Shown here: positions 13,938 through 24,050 of the stretch, piece after piece | Layout of the letters: each line of letters opens with the position of its first letter | Position numbering within the stretch: the stretch's first letter is position 1 | NCBI RefSeq assembly: GCF_947179515.1 | Contig: NC_067472.1 | Location: 200,826,325 to 200,890,324, forward strand | DNA: 64,000 bases | DNA from: Apodemus sylvaticus | Taxonomy: Eukaryota; Chordata; Mammalia; Rodentia; Muridae | Direction: 5' to 3' | Made by a program: the position numbers and the translations under genes | Notes under the pieces: generated by a model | The model's database searches: none | Told to the model about the DNA's origin: nothing | Seen by the model: only the letters and a program-made list of their open reading frames with translations

Positions 13938-14340
13938 TTAGTCAGTGTTTCTATTCCTGCACAGATATCATGACCAAGAAGCAAGTTAGGGAGGAAAGGA
14001 TTTATTCTGCTTACACTTCCACATTGCTGTTGCTCACCAAAGGAAGTCAGGAATGGAACTCAAGTAGGTCAGGAAACAGGAGCTGATGCAGAGGCCATGG
14101 GGCCATGTTACTTATTGGCTTGCTTCCCCAAGCTTGCTCAGCCTGCTCTCTTGTAGATCCCAAGAATACCAGCCCAAAGATGGTACCACCCACAGCGAGC
14201 CCTCTTCCCTTGATCACTAATTGAGAAAATACCCCACAGCTGAATCTCATGGAGGCATTTCCCCAACTGAAGCTCCTTTCTCTGTGAAAGAATGTGTCAA
14301 GTTCACACACTAACCCATCCAGTACAACATGTAAAAATGA
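13938..14340 (+). mobile_element. LTR-like rodent repeat, copy 1
   Basis: This roughly 400-bp block shares most of its sequence with 40,497-40,910. The better copy begins TGTCTTAGTC and ends CCAGTACA, a TG...CA boundary typical of LTRs. I recall it as a common dispersed rodent repeat but cannot give a secure name. It has no coding content. Confidence 0.75.
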
Positions 14341-14345
14341 AGTAA

Positions 14346-14480
14346 GGCTGGGCATCATAACAGAGCCTTTTAATCCCACTACCTGCAAGGCAAATGGATG
14401 AGGATCTCCATTTGTGGAAGGCAGTCTTGTTTACATAAGCACTTCTAGGAGAGTTAGAACTACGTACAAAGGCCCTATGT
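14346..14480 (+). mobile_element. Diverged B1-like SINE
   Basis: A B1-like order is visible: GGCTGGGCATCAT, then TTTAATCCCACTAC, then an altered right half. It is heavily diverged. Confidence 0.5.
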
Positions 14481-14498
14481 TAAGAAATCAAAAATAAT

Positions 14499-14656
14499 GC
14501 CAGGAGGTGGTGGCACGTGCCTTCAGTCCCAGCACTTGGGAGCCAGAGGCAGAGAGATTTCTTAATTCAAGGCCAGCCTGGTCTACAGATTGATTTCCAG
14601 GACAGCCAGTGTTACACAGAGAAACCCCGTCTCAAAAAACAACAACAACAAAAAAT
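14499..14656 (+). mobile_element. B1 SINE
   Basis: A complete B1 starting GCCAGGAGGTGGTGGC and ending in CTCAAAAAACAACAACAAC. Confidence 0.93.
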
Positions 14657-14845
14657 CCAAAATAAAATAAGATGAATAAATCTTTGTAATTGAAAAACAA
14701 ACCTACTGTCATTGTACTAGCTGTTCTGTCAAGAGTAATTATAAAATTTCCTTTCAGAAAATAATTAACACTATTTTACCTACAATGTGATTTAACACTA
14801 CCTAATGAATATTCACTTTGTGTGACACCATCACTCTTCATATCA

Positions 14846-14935
14846 CTGGCTATTCTGGAATAGTCTCAAACTCACTTGAGTTTGACTCTGCCTCCAAATA
14901 CTGAGGATAAAGGCATGTAACACCACTCCTGGATT
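14846..14935 (-). mobile_element. Diverged B1-like fragment
   Basis: The reverse complement keeps the B1 order CCAGG..GTTACATGCCT..GAGTTTGAG, with many changes. Confidence 0.45.
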
Positions 14936-15030
14936 AATTTTTCTAAACAGGCTTTGGGAACAAAGAACAGGCTGCCCTGGAGATTAGAATCCTTCCATCA
15001 CAATTCATGGCATTAAAAGTGAGCCCTTCC

Positions 15031-15186
15031 AGCCTGACGGGGGTGGTGCACTCCTTTATTCCCAAAACTTGGAAGGCAGAGGCAGGCAGATTTCTCAGTT
15101 CGAGGCCAGTCTGGTCTAAAGACTGAGTTCCAGGGCAGCCAGAGCTACATAGAGAAAAACTGTCTCAAAAAACAACAACAACAAAA
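15031..15186 (+). mobile_element. B1 SINE
   Basis: A full-length B1 with the segment GATTTCTCAGTTCGAGGCC and an A/C-rich tail. Confidence 0.93.
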
Positions 15187-15510
15187 GTGAGCCCTACCAC
15201 ACCCAACTTAATTCATTTTCTACAAGTTCATTTGCATTTTGTTCAGTTTTCTGTGAGTGTGTATGTCTCATGTGTGGGGTCCCTGTGCCTCAAAAAGGGA
15301 TTCAGAGCCCCTGCATCTGGAGTTATGGCATATATGGGATTCCAGGCCAATTAGGAACCAAATTCCAAGAGTCAAGATCAACAAGCAATCTTTTCTTTTG
15401 TTGTAAATGTAGGTGTATACATGCATATGTGTCAGTAATGAGTAAGCATGCCTGGAAATCTACAGCCAGAAGGAGGACTAAGACTCCAAAGAAATACAAT
15501 TCCCAGTCGA

Positions 15511-16424
15511 TGGTTCTGAGCCACCTAGTGGAGGAAGTGAAATAAACCAGGCTTCCTGATAAAGCAACTATTGCTCTGACTCACTGAGCCATCGCTCCAT
15601 CCCCACAATAAGTAACCCTCAGTTAAATCCAGCTCTAGTCCCAGAATGCTTAGAGTTTTGATATTTTGCAAAAGTATGTAGTACAAGGGGTCACATTAAA
15701 TTAAATTCGAGGAAGATATGGTGGTGCACTCCTTAAGTCCAACATTTGGAACACCAAAGCAGGTAGATCTCTGTGAGTTCCAAACCAGCCTTGACTACAG
15801 AGTAAGTCAGGGGACTACCATGGCTGTTACAAAAAAAAAACTGTCTCAAATAAAGGAGAAAAATCAAACTGTACTCAAGAAAGCACTTTTATTTAAAGAA
15901 AAAATAAACTGCACATTCGTTATGAAAAGAAACAGAGTAACAGACTCATTTGGCACACACCAATAAAATCAGCACAGTGGATGCTGGAGAAGAATGTCAA
16001 AGAGGGTGACCAGCCCTCTTGGGAGCTCTCAGAGACTCCGTGGCCAACCAAAGACCACACACACACACACACACAGGGGTTGAAATTAGGCCCTCATAAT
16101 ATATGTAGCAGATGTACACCCCAGACTTCATGTGGGTCCCCCAATAACTAGAGAGGAAGCTATTGGCTGTCTCTAGAGCCATTCTTCTACCTAGGCTGCC
16201 TTGACTGGCCTCAACAGGATAGGATGCACCTGATCCTGCAGAGAGTTGATGCATTAGCTTCGAGGCAGACACATGGGGGAACCCTATGAGAGAAAGGGTA
16301 TAGAAGAGGGACTGTGAGGAGGAGTTGAGGGGGAGGTAGTGTTCAGAACATAAGATGGATATATTCATTAATGGGAAACACTGCCTAGACAAAGATGAAA
16401 GGGGAAACTGAGGCAATGGCCAAT
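15511..16424. repeat. Segmental duplication A, copy 1
   Basis: This composite block contains, in order, a B2-like antisense piece, a diverged B1 (about 15,712-15,850) and an old L1 3' UTR with a (CA)n tract. The same order recurs at 22,498-23,422. Shared order of unrelated repeats indicates DNA duplication, not independent insertions. The 146-residue minus-strand open frame at 15,997-16,437 is antisense to the L1 3' UTR. Confidence 0.9.
15712..15850 (+). mobile_element. Diverged B1 SINE (inside duplication A)
   Basis: B1-like order with the segment GTAGATCTCTGTGAGTTCC and an A-run. It is matched by the copy at 22,707-22,842. Confidence 0.75.
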
Positions 16425-16640
16425 CAATTGTCAGCACAAATTGTAAACCATCCTATGGGCAAGAACCAATCCCTGAAACTATTAATGATACTCTGTTATG
16501 TTTGTAAATAGGAACCTTCCAAACTATGCTATGCTAATTGTTATACTCCTGGGGAACTGGCTAGCCCAATTATAATCCAATGCCTCTCGTTCAGCAACCA
16601 ATGAGAATAAATTCAATTAAAAATAAAAAAGGAAACTGGT
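15990..16640 (+). mobile_element. Old L1 3' UTR fragment
   Basis: The text, including the segments CTTCATGTGGGTCCCC and TAATGATACTCTGTTATG, matches the 3' UTR of older rodent L1s as I recall them. A (CA)n tract lies at 16,057-16,075. Only the first part (to 16,424) is duplicated at 23,000-23,422. Confidence 0.65.
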
Positions 16641-16723
16641 GGTTAACCTAAAATACTACCTCCTTTTGGGCCTTGGGCAGCTTGGATATATAACAAGGCT
16701 TCACATAAGAGACTTTCATTAAG

Positions 16724-16865
16724 GGCAGTGGTGCTGCACAACTTTAATCCCAGCACTTGGGAAGGAGAGGCAGGTGGATTTCTGAGTTCGAGGCCACCCT
16801 GTCTAATGAGTGATTTCCAGGATACTCAGGGCTGCACAGAGAAACCCTCTCTTATAAAACCAAGA

Positions 16866-16936
<71 letters not shown>
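16724..16936 (+). mobile_element. B1 SINE with (GA)n tail
   Basis: The B1 body carries private variants (GTCTAATGAGTGATTTCC, CTTATAAAACC). It ends in a pure (GA)n tract at about 16,862-16,935. The 3' half and tail recur at 18,011-18,133 with the same variants. Confidence 0.92.
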
Positions 16937-16938
<2 letters not shown>

Positions 16939-16939
16939 T

Positions 16940-17861
16940 CATTGGTCTGAGCAATGGAGATTGATTCTGTGTCTGAGACCATACTTGAGCTAGGAGGAGA
17001 AAAGATGCGATGTTCCCTCCCATGTGGAAAATATGGGTTCTGAGTCTGGAGACATGGGCTTTGGATTCGTGGAAAGTGAGAACTGAGAACAAACTGTCCC
17101 TGGGACAAGATATCCTCAAAGGCAGAGGTTAGCAGAAAGACATGGCAATTTGGAGTGGGAGTCAAGCACAGGAATCCTGGCCTTGTATCTTCATTTATAC
17201 CATACTCTTTTTCCTCTGCTTCCTTTGCTTCCTAGACCTTGTATTCTTTAGGTAGATCTCACAGGCTTCATCAGTTTTGAAGAAGATAGCCATCTGGTCT
17301 AGGGAATTACTAAAGGGTCTAGGTTCAGGAATAGGGTTCATAACTGATGGTATCTGACAGAGGGAGAAGGTGGATTCTGGGTTTTGGGTAATATTTGAAG
17401 GTCTGAGTCAAGGAGGAAAGTTTAAACTCGAGGGTCTCTCATAGAGAGAATCTGGATTAGCTGACACATCAAGTCAGCAAGGAACATTGGAATGGCCAGA
17501 CCTATCACTAGATAGGTGCCCTGTGTTCCTGGGAAGTTCTCTAAATGTCTGCCTCTGATGCTCCTCGATATGTGGCTTTTGCTGAAACACACTTGTTCCA
17601 AGGACTGACCAATGAGGGAGAAGCTGGATTCCTGATGTGGGTATTTCCTCGATGGCCTAAACTGAAGAGGAGAGCTGATATCCTAATATCTCTGGTGCAC
17701 AGAATCACTACTGGTAGCAGAAACAGGAACTTTACCACCTTTGGGGTAGGGAGGCCTATAGTGAGGTCCACTTCCAGTCTTCCCAAGCAGTTGTTGACCC
17801 TTCTTCTGAATTTCTCTGGCTCGTCTATTCTTGAAATACATCTGGACTTAAAAAGGAAATG
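16940..17861 (-). pseudogene. Homeobox-like terminal exon, probably a pseudogene
   Basis: On the minus strand a good splice acceptor (TTTTTAAGTCCAG) stands directly before a frame reading MYFKNRRAREIQKKG at 17,861-17,817. This is the end of homeodomain helix 3, whose usual form is WFKNRRA. The intron position matches the Obox pseudogene at 19,206, where exon 3 starts IWFKN. The invariant Trp of helix 3 is Tyr here. The frame stops at a TAG after about 51 codons (HQRY-stop). Beyond it, further open sequence on the same strand is rich in Ser, Pro and Gln, like a homeobox protein tail. No matching upstream homeodomain exon is visible, since a duplicated block begins at 17,862. It could be a lost Obox relative or another divergent homeobox gene. 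The 5' limit is clear and the 3' limit is a guess. Confidence 0.5.
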
Positions 17862-18010
17862 TTGTTATACTCAATAGCTTTTTGAGTCTCTTCTTTACTT
17901 AGAGAATAATTAGGTAATGTCTAAATTAGCGTTTGAATCCTAGTATGTGATACTATCATAATAAATGTAAAAAAAGTTAAGAAATATTAGGGGAAATTTT
18001 TATCTAATGT
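17862..18010. repeat. Duplicated block, copy 2 (internally deleted)
   Basis: It matches 11,711-11,782 and then jumps to about 11,951-12,020, so roughly 165 bp are missing. The jump lies at a short TAG/TA microhomology. Confidence 0.85.
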
Positions 18011-18074
18011 GTCTAATGAGTGATTTCCAGGACAGCCAGGGCTGCACAGAGAAACCCTCTCTTATAAAACCAAA

Positions 18075-18133
<59 letters not shown>
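18011..18133 (+). mobile_element. Truncated B1 3' half with (GA)n tail
   Basis: This piece copies 16,801-16,934, including its private variants. It is wedged between copies 2 and 3 of the duplicated block. The left half of the B1 is absent, so it did not arrive by normal SINE insertion. Confidence 0.85.
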
Positions 18134-18136
<3 letters not shown>

Positions 18137-18576
18137 ATTAGGTAATATCTAAATTAGCGTTTGAATCCTAATATTATGTAACTTTAGCTAAGTTGACATG
18201 GTTTTAGAATGTTTCCCCACTTATCTTAATTTGTCCCATTTTCTGACTCCTTCCTGTAAACAAAAACTGCAAGGACACTTTATCCTGATTTTTTTCTTTC
18301 TTAATTAGTTAATCTCCTATTCTATTATAGTATGTGATACTATCGTAATAAATGTAAAAAAAGTTAAGAAATATTAGGGGAAAACTTTACCTAATGTGTT
18401 GGGTGAAGAACTATAGGTCAGTGGGACATATGCCATAGTGACTGGAATGTAAATGGATAATATAATGTAATAAAATAATTTTCAGGAACTATTTGACCTT
18501 TTATTTAATAAGAACATAATCTAACAATGAAGAATGAATACTTACAGTCGCTTTGAAACAACCCCTCTATATAAAC
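18131..18576. repeat. Duplicated block, copy 3
   Basis: A close match to 11,752-12,194. It begins inside the (GA)n tract at AGAGAATAATTAGG and continues into the 3' flank of the Obox pseudogene. This suggests the block is normally Obox 3'-flanking DNA. Confidence 0.88.
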
Positions 18577-18663
18577 AACAGTGGTACACAACGTCTACAG
18601 ATAGGCCTGGTTAATTCCCACAAATACTGACATGAAGGGTGTACATAACACACTTCTTCATGA

Positions 18664-19206
18664 CTATAAATGTCTGGAATGGTCAAGGAGCTGAGAGATG
18701 TAACTTGGATTTGGGGTGTAATCCAGAGTAAGTCAGTCCTTGGATTTGTCAAAGTCATCAAGGATTCTTTGCCAGAGTTCCTCTGCAGTTGGACCTGAAC
18801 CTTGAACCTACTCTGGGCAATGGGTGGGAGCTTCTAGGACATCTGTAGATTCAGTCACTGCTAGATCAGTCTGGGCTTCAACTGCTGCTGATTGACCAGA
18901 ATCCCAAGCTGTAATGGGAGCATGTCCAACAAGCAGATCTTCTTGCTGACTACACCTGTCTGCATCACTGGCCTGATAATGATGCAGAGAAGATTCCTGG
19001 ATGCAGTTGAGTTTGGGAATGGAATCCTCACCAAATGTGCCTGAACACATGGGCTCTCCATCCTCAGCAGCAACAAGAGGTATGGAACCAGGAAAGTGAG
19101 TTGATTCAAAAACAGCTTTAGAACTTCCATTGGTCTCTGGCAGAGCTTCTGTAATATTCTGGAGAGTCATCCGCTTGTACTGAGCTCGGCTGTTCTTAAA
19201 CCAGAT
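18664..19206 (-). other. Obox: Obox pseudogene exon 3 (helix 3 and C-terminal tail)
   Basis: The acceptor is CTTTTCCAG before ATCTGG. The frame is open from IWFKN to the TAG at 18,808. The homologous tail (EELWQRILDDFDKSKD) continues past it and past the TGA at 18,733, to a final TAG at 18,664-18,666. Confidence 0.85.
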
Positions 19207-19644
19207 CTGGAAAAGAAAGAGGACATCAGAAGAATGCCTGTTGTCCCCTAACAGGACCACAAGGTGAAGATTTTGGATAAAAGGTGTTTGTATAGCAATG
19301 ATTCACATGTCAGAAACAAAGAAGCAGGAAACTCAGCATGACTAAGATATTATAATAAGGTAGATTGTGTATGACCAGACAACATAAGACTGGGGAGATT
19401 GAACCAGTGTGTCCTGTATTTTAGCAGGAGCTCTGATGATTAGGTTTCTGAGACCCTGCATGGAACCAATGCTATTCTATATTGCTACCAGATTGATAAA
19501 AATTTGGGTCCCAGCATTTGATTCAAAAATATCCACCACCTAAAACTGTCATCACTGCCCTAAGCATTTTAGAACAAAATTAAAGTTCCTGATGGGTAAG
19601 TGTAGATTTTTGCTGTTGGATTGAGGGAAAAGAGAGAGGCAGAC

Positions 19645-19843
19645 CTTGATGTCCAGCCCTGTCACACCAACTAACTCTGCCAGCTCCACACATTGATCTT
19701 GGTTTGGGGACTGACACTTATCAAAATGTTCTTGCAGCAGGTGCTTTTGTTTTTTGGAGTACACAATGCGTTCCTTCTGTACTTTCTTGAAGTCACATGG
19801 CCAGATTGATGGTCACCATATTTCTCTGACAGTACCACAGATC
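19645..19843 (-). other. Obox: Obox pseudogene exon 2 (homeodomain, frameshifted)
   Basis: The acceptor is TTCTCATAG before GATCTGTGG and the donor is AAG|GTCTGC. The N-terminal part (VVLSEKYGDHQSGHVTSRK) and the homeodomain part (KERIVYSKKQKHLLQEHFDK) are in different frames. Confidence 0.85.
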
Positions 19844-19961
19844 CTATGAGAACATGGAAACAAGATTTCACTTATATATCTGATAACTTGGATGCCCTGA
19901 GGGTTTTTTTTTAAAGTAGGTAAACCTGGGCCCAGTACAGGATCTAGTTGCATTTGGATAC

Positions 19962-20223
19962 CTGATTTTCTTGACGGTCCTTGGAACTCTTGCTGAAGTA
20001 GGTCCCTTTCAGGGACTGAAAGACTGGATTGCATTGGACTTGTTGGGGTCAATATGGGACTGTGATGCATTTGAAAGGGTAAGTTCCTTGCAGTCTCTTG
20101 AAGCCTTTGAGGTCTGGTTTCTATGGGTGCACTTGAAGGCATTTGGAATTTTGGACACTAGGAGGGATCTTCGGCCATATGTGTGTTCCGAACCTATTGG
20201 GATACGTTCCCTTATTGGAGAAT
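19962..20223 (-). other. Obox: Obox pseudogene exon 1
   Basis: The acceptor is TTTCTTTGACCAG and the donor is at 19,961-19,960. The expected start ATGGCCGAAGAT is at 20,178, with a stop at codon 7. A downstream in-frame ATG at 20,142 gives an open frame to the donor. Confidence 0.8.
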
Positions 20224-20559
20224 CTGGTCAAAGAAAACACATGAGAAAATGCACAGAGAGCAACGATTTACCCATCCTGCCTACCCAGCATTTGGTTTGG
20301 ACTGTTACAGAGCAGGAATCAGACAGGAGCTTCATTCTTTCTGAACAACTGCCTCTGTTTCCAAATCTTACAAGTATTCTCAGTATTGAAATAAATATGC
20401 ACTTAGCTCCAGTATTAACAAGAGGTTGCCAGTCCAGGTAAGCTGGCAATTGAATGTTCATTTCCAATGTTTAAATTTTCCATATCCTACCCTTCTGGCT
20501 GTCAAATATTGTTGGGACAGACTACTAGCTAGTCTGCCTCTGCCCATGAAAATAAAAAC

Positions 20560-21143
20560 CTGAAGGATTCACAGGATTTTTGTGGCAAGTAGGGCAACTG
20601 ACACCAGAGTCAAATCACAACCCAGGAATTCTGCAAACAGGGCAACTGGACAACTGACACCAAAGACTGAAGACCTCCCAGGGGCACTGCAGCATGCAGA
20701 GAAATTGAATCAACAGTCAGAAAGCCTCTCTGGAGTTCTTCTGCATGCGGGGAAACAAAACCACAGTACTTATGCTTCCCTGGTGAAAAGCTAATCATAG
20801 GGCAACAGCTTGACTAATCCTCTCAAAACTCAACAGTATGAAGGCATCCCAGTAGATGTGTCACAGCCAGGGCAACATATCTCCAGCTTCTCTGCCCCTC
20901 TACAGAACCCACAATTCAAAGGTCTTCAAGAAGGCCTCCCTGAAGACACACTGTCACCAGGGCAAAAATTCACCAGTATACATGCCCCTATGAAGGTTCC
21001 ACAGTCAGAAGATCCCATAGGAAGTTTGCCACATATAAGGCAATTGGCCTACCATGAGACCTGAGTCAACCTAGGGACAAAAAAAAAAAAAGGCAACGCC
21101 CAAACAGAAACACCCCAACCAGGAAAGACTCCCTATAACCATA
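20560..21143 (+). repeat. Old L1 5' UTR with tandem ~85-bp units
   Basis: Directly before a recognisable ORF1 start lie several degenerate units of about 80-90 bp, each with CCAGGGCAA and CCCCT/AGAA(G/C)-type motifs. Examples begin near 20,660, 20,840 and 20,935. This fits a decayed rodent L1 promoter array. Unit count and limits are approximate. Confidence 0.55.
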
Positions 21144-22425
21144 TGGCCAGAGGCAAGAGTAAGACCATGAGAAACAGAAGCCAGTAAACTTGGCATTATC
21201 AGAAACTACTTCTCCCACCACAGCAAGCCCTGAATAGACAAATGAACTTGAAAGTCAGGAAGATGACCTAAAATCTTATCTCATTAAGATAATAGAATCC
21301 TTTTAAAGGGATATAAATAACTCACATAAAGAAATATAAGAAAACTCAGGTGAACAGGTAGAAGCACTTAGAGAGGAAACACATAAATCCCATAAGCAAT
21401 ACAGGAAATACAATCAAAGAAGTGAAAGTTTTTATTAAAGCAGTCTAAGACCTAGAATTGGAAGTAGATATAACAAGGACAAATATAGGCAACTCTGGAA
21501 ATTGAAAACCAAGGAATGAGATCTGGAATAATTAATCATTACCAGGAGAATACAAGAGATAGAAGAAAGAAAGCAGTAGTCTCAAATAACCTGGACCCCC
21601 AAGATCTCTCAGAAACTAGGAAACTACCATTTAAGCATACACCAGCTGATATGAGGCCCCCAACACATACTCAGCAGAACACTGTGGGACTGTACTCCCT
21701 CAGAGAAGATGTACCTAACCCTAAAGAGACTTGAGGCCCCAAGTGGGCAGGGAGTTCTTGCAGGTAGGGGGTGGAGTGAGGACATCCTCCCAGAGAAGGA
21801 AACTAGACCTATGGGATGTGGAACATTCAGTGGGTGGACCAGAAGGGGGATATAATCTGGACTGCATATACCCAAAGGATTCCCCGGCATGCAATAAAGA
21901 CACATGCTCCATTATGTTCATAGAAGCGTTATTTATATTAGCCAGAAGCTGGAAAGAACCCAGATGCCCCTCAAAGGAGGAATAGATACAGAAAATGTGG
22001 TATATTTACACAATGGAATACTACTCAGCAATTAGAAACAATGAATTCACAAAATTTTTAGGCAAATAGTTTGATCTGGAAAATATCATCCTAAGTGAGG
22101 TAATCCAGACACAAAAGAATACACATGGAATGCAATCTCTGATAAGTGGATATTAATTAGCCCAGAAACCCTGAATACCCAAGGCACAAATCGCATTACA
22201 AATGACTCCCATGAAGAAGTATGGAGAAGGTCCTGTTCCTGAAAAGGATTGATCTAGCAGTGGAGGGGAATATAAGTACAGAGGAAAAAAAGGAGGGAGG
22301 TGATTGAAGAATGGATGGAGAGAAGACGTTTTATGGGACATATGGGGAGGAGGGATCCAGGAAAGGGGAAATAATTTGGAATGTAAACAAAGAATATAGA
22401 AAATAAAAATATTAAAAAAAAAAAA
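21144..22425 (+). mobile_element. Old L1: ORF1 remnant, ORF2 end and 3' UTR, internally deleted
   Basis: ORF1 begins at an ATG reading MARGKSKTMRNRSQ and is stopped at once. ORF1 coiled-coil text follows to about 21,500, then L1 3'-UTR-like sequence to about 21,865. At 21,870 the last part of ORF2 appears (stop TAA at 22,154-22,156 region), followed by a 3' UTR and an A-tail near 22,415-22,425. Several kilobases of the middle are missing. Part of this element recurs at 23,424-24,050. Confidence 0.8.
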
Positions 22426-22497
22426 GAAAATACGCAAATGCACTTCAAATTATAAAAATTTGTCATCAGTGGCCTCAATTTCTTTTCCTTTTTTTGG

Positions 22498-23048
22498 TGG
22501 TTCTGAGCCACCTAGTGGAGGTTGGGAACTAAACCAGGCTTTCCTGATAAAGCAAGTATTGCTCTGACTCACTGAGCCATCGCTCCATCCCCACATTAAG
22601 TAACCCTCAGTTAAATCCAGCTCTAGTCCCAGAATGCTAAGAGTTTTGATATTTTTGCAATGGTATGTAGTAGAAGAGATCACAGTAAATTAAATTCAAT
22701 TAAATTAGATATGGTGGTGCACTTCTTAAGCCCAACACTTGGAACACCAAAGCAGGTAGATCTCTGTGAGTTCCAGACCAGCCTTGGCTACAGAGTAAGT
22801 CGGAGGACTATAATGGCTGTTACAGAAAAAAACTGTCTCAAATAAAATAGATAGATCAAAGTGTACTCAAGAAAGCACTTTTATTGAAAGAAAAATTAAC
22901 TGCACATTAGTTAGGAAAGGAAACTGAGACTAACAGACTCACTTGGCACACACCTATAAAATCAGCAGAGTGGATGTTGGAGAAGAATGGCAAAACCTGG
23001 GGACCAGACCTCTTGGGAGCTCTCAGAGACTCAGTAGCCAACCAAAGA

Positions 23049-23081
<33 letters not shown>

Positions 23082-23422
23082 GGTTGAACATAGGCCCCCA
23101 TAATATATTTAGCAGATGTGCACCTCAGTCTTCATGTGGGTCCACCAATAACTAGAGAGGAAGCTATAGGCTGTCTCTGGAGCCATTCCTATACCTAGGC
23201 TGCCTTGAGTGGCCTCAAAACCAGAGGTTGCACCTGATCCTGCAGAGACTTGATGCATTAAGTTCAAGGTAGACACATGGGGGAACCCTATGAGAGAAAG
23301 GGAATAGAGACTGTCAGGTGGGGTTGAGAGGGAGGTAGTGTTCAGAACATAAAATGGATATATTCATTAATGGGAAACACTGCCTAAACAAAGATGAAGG
23401 AGAAACTGAGGCAATGTCCAAT
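22498..23422. repeat. Segmental duplication A, copy 2
   Basis: It matches 15,511-16,424 in the same orientation and order: B2-like piece, B1 at 22,707-22,842, L1 3' UTR with a (CA)n tract at 23,050-23,080. Confidence 0.9.
22707..22842 (+). mobile_element. Diverged B1 SINE (inside duplication A copy 2)
   Basis: Counterpart of the B1 at 15,712-15,850, with the same shared variants. Confidence 0.75.
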
Positions 23423-23423
23423 A

Positions 23424-24050
23424 TACAAATGCACTTGAAAGTCAGGAAGATGACCTAAAATCTTATCTCATTAAGATAATAGAATCCTTTAAAAAGGATA
23501 TGAATTACTCACATAAAGAAATATAAGAAAACACAGGTGAACAGGTAGAAGCACTTAGAGAGGAAACACATAAATCCCATAAGCAATACAGGAAAATACA
23601 ATCAAACAAGTGAACGTATTTATTAAAGCAGTCCAAGACCTAAAATTGGAAGTAGATATAATAAAGACAAATTTAGGCAACCCTGGAAATTGGACATTGA
23701 AAACCAAGGAATGAGATCTGGAATAATTAAGCATTACCAGGAGAATACAAGAGATAGAAGAGAGAAAGCAGCAGTCTCAACTATCCTGGACCCCCCAGAT
23801 CTCTCAGAAACTAGGCAACCACCAATTAAGCATACACCAGCTGATATGAGGCCCCCAACACATACTCAGCAGAAAACTGTGGGACTGTACTCCCTCAAAG
23901 AAGATGTAACTAACCCTAAAAAGCCTGGAGGCCGCAAATCAGCAAGTAATTCTTGTAGGTAGGGGGTGGGGTGGGAACATCCTCCTGGAGAAGGAATCTA
24001 GACTTATGGAATGTGGAACCAGAAGTGGGAGGATAAAATATGGACTGTAA
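23424..24050 (+). mobile_element. Duplicated L1 ORF1 / 3'-UTR remnant
   Basis: It matches 21,238-21,865, including the same junction from ORF1 text to 3'-UTR text. The deletion therefore predates the duplication, or both copies come from one deleted source. Confidence 0.8.

Larger units (their letters stand above)
18664..20223 (-). pseudogene. Obox: Obox-family homeobox pseudogene, three exons
   Basis: Obox proteins are oocyte and early-embryo homeodomain transcription factors. Three exons can be read on the minus strand. Exon 1 spans about 20,223-19,962, with an acceptor in front, ATG at 20,178 and donor CAG|GTATCC. Exon 2 spans 19,843-19,645 and holds most of the homeodomain. Exon 3 spans 19,206-18,664 and starts IWFKNSRAQYKRM, helix 3 of the homeodomain. 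The text (PIET, NLPFQMH, SLSVPERDLLQQE, LQNITEALPE, NGSSKAV, CSGTFGEDSIPK) agrees with Obox proteins as I recall them. Four lesions break it. Codon 7 is TAG (20,158-20,160). One base is missing near 19,769-19,779, just before the homeodomain, so exon 2 is 199 nt and frames disagree. A TAG lies at 18,808-18,810. A TGA at 18,733-18,735 falls inside the conserved tail, which then runs on in frame to a TAG at 18,664-18,666. Splice sites look intact. Family call is firm; the exact paralogue is not known. Confidence 0.88.

Noticed and set aside
15997..16437. 146-residue minus-strand frame
   Set aside because: Lies in an old L1 3' UTR and includes a translated (CA)n tract.
18808..19260. 150-residue minus-strand frame as a stand-alone gene
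   Set aside because: Its ATG lies in the intron upstream of a clear splice acceptor at 19,206. The coding part is exon 3 of the Obox pseudogene.
19971..20441. 156-residue plus-strand frame
   Set aside because: Antisense to Obox exon 1, without any known domain.
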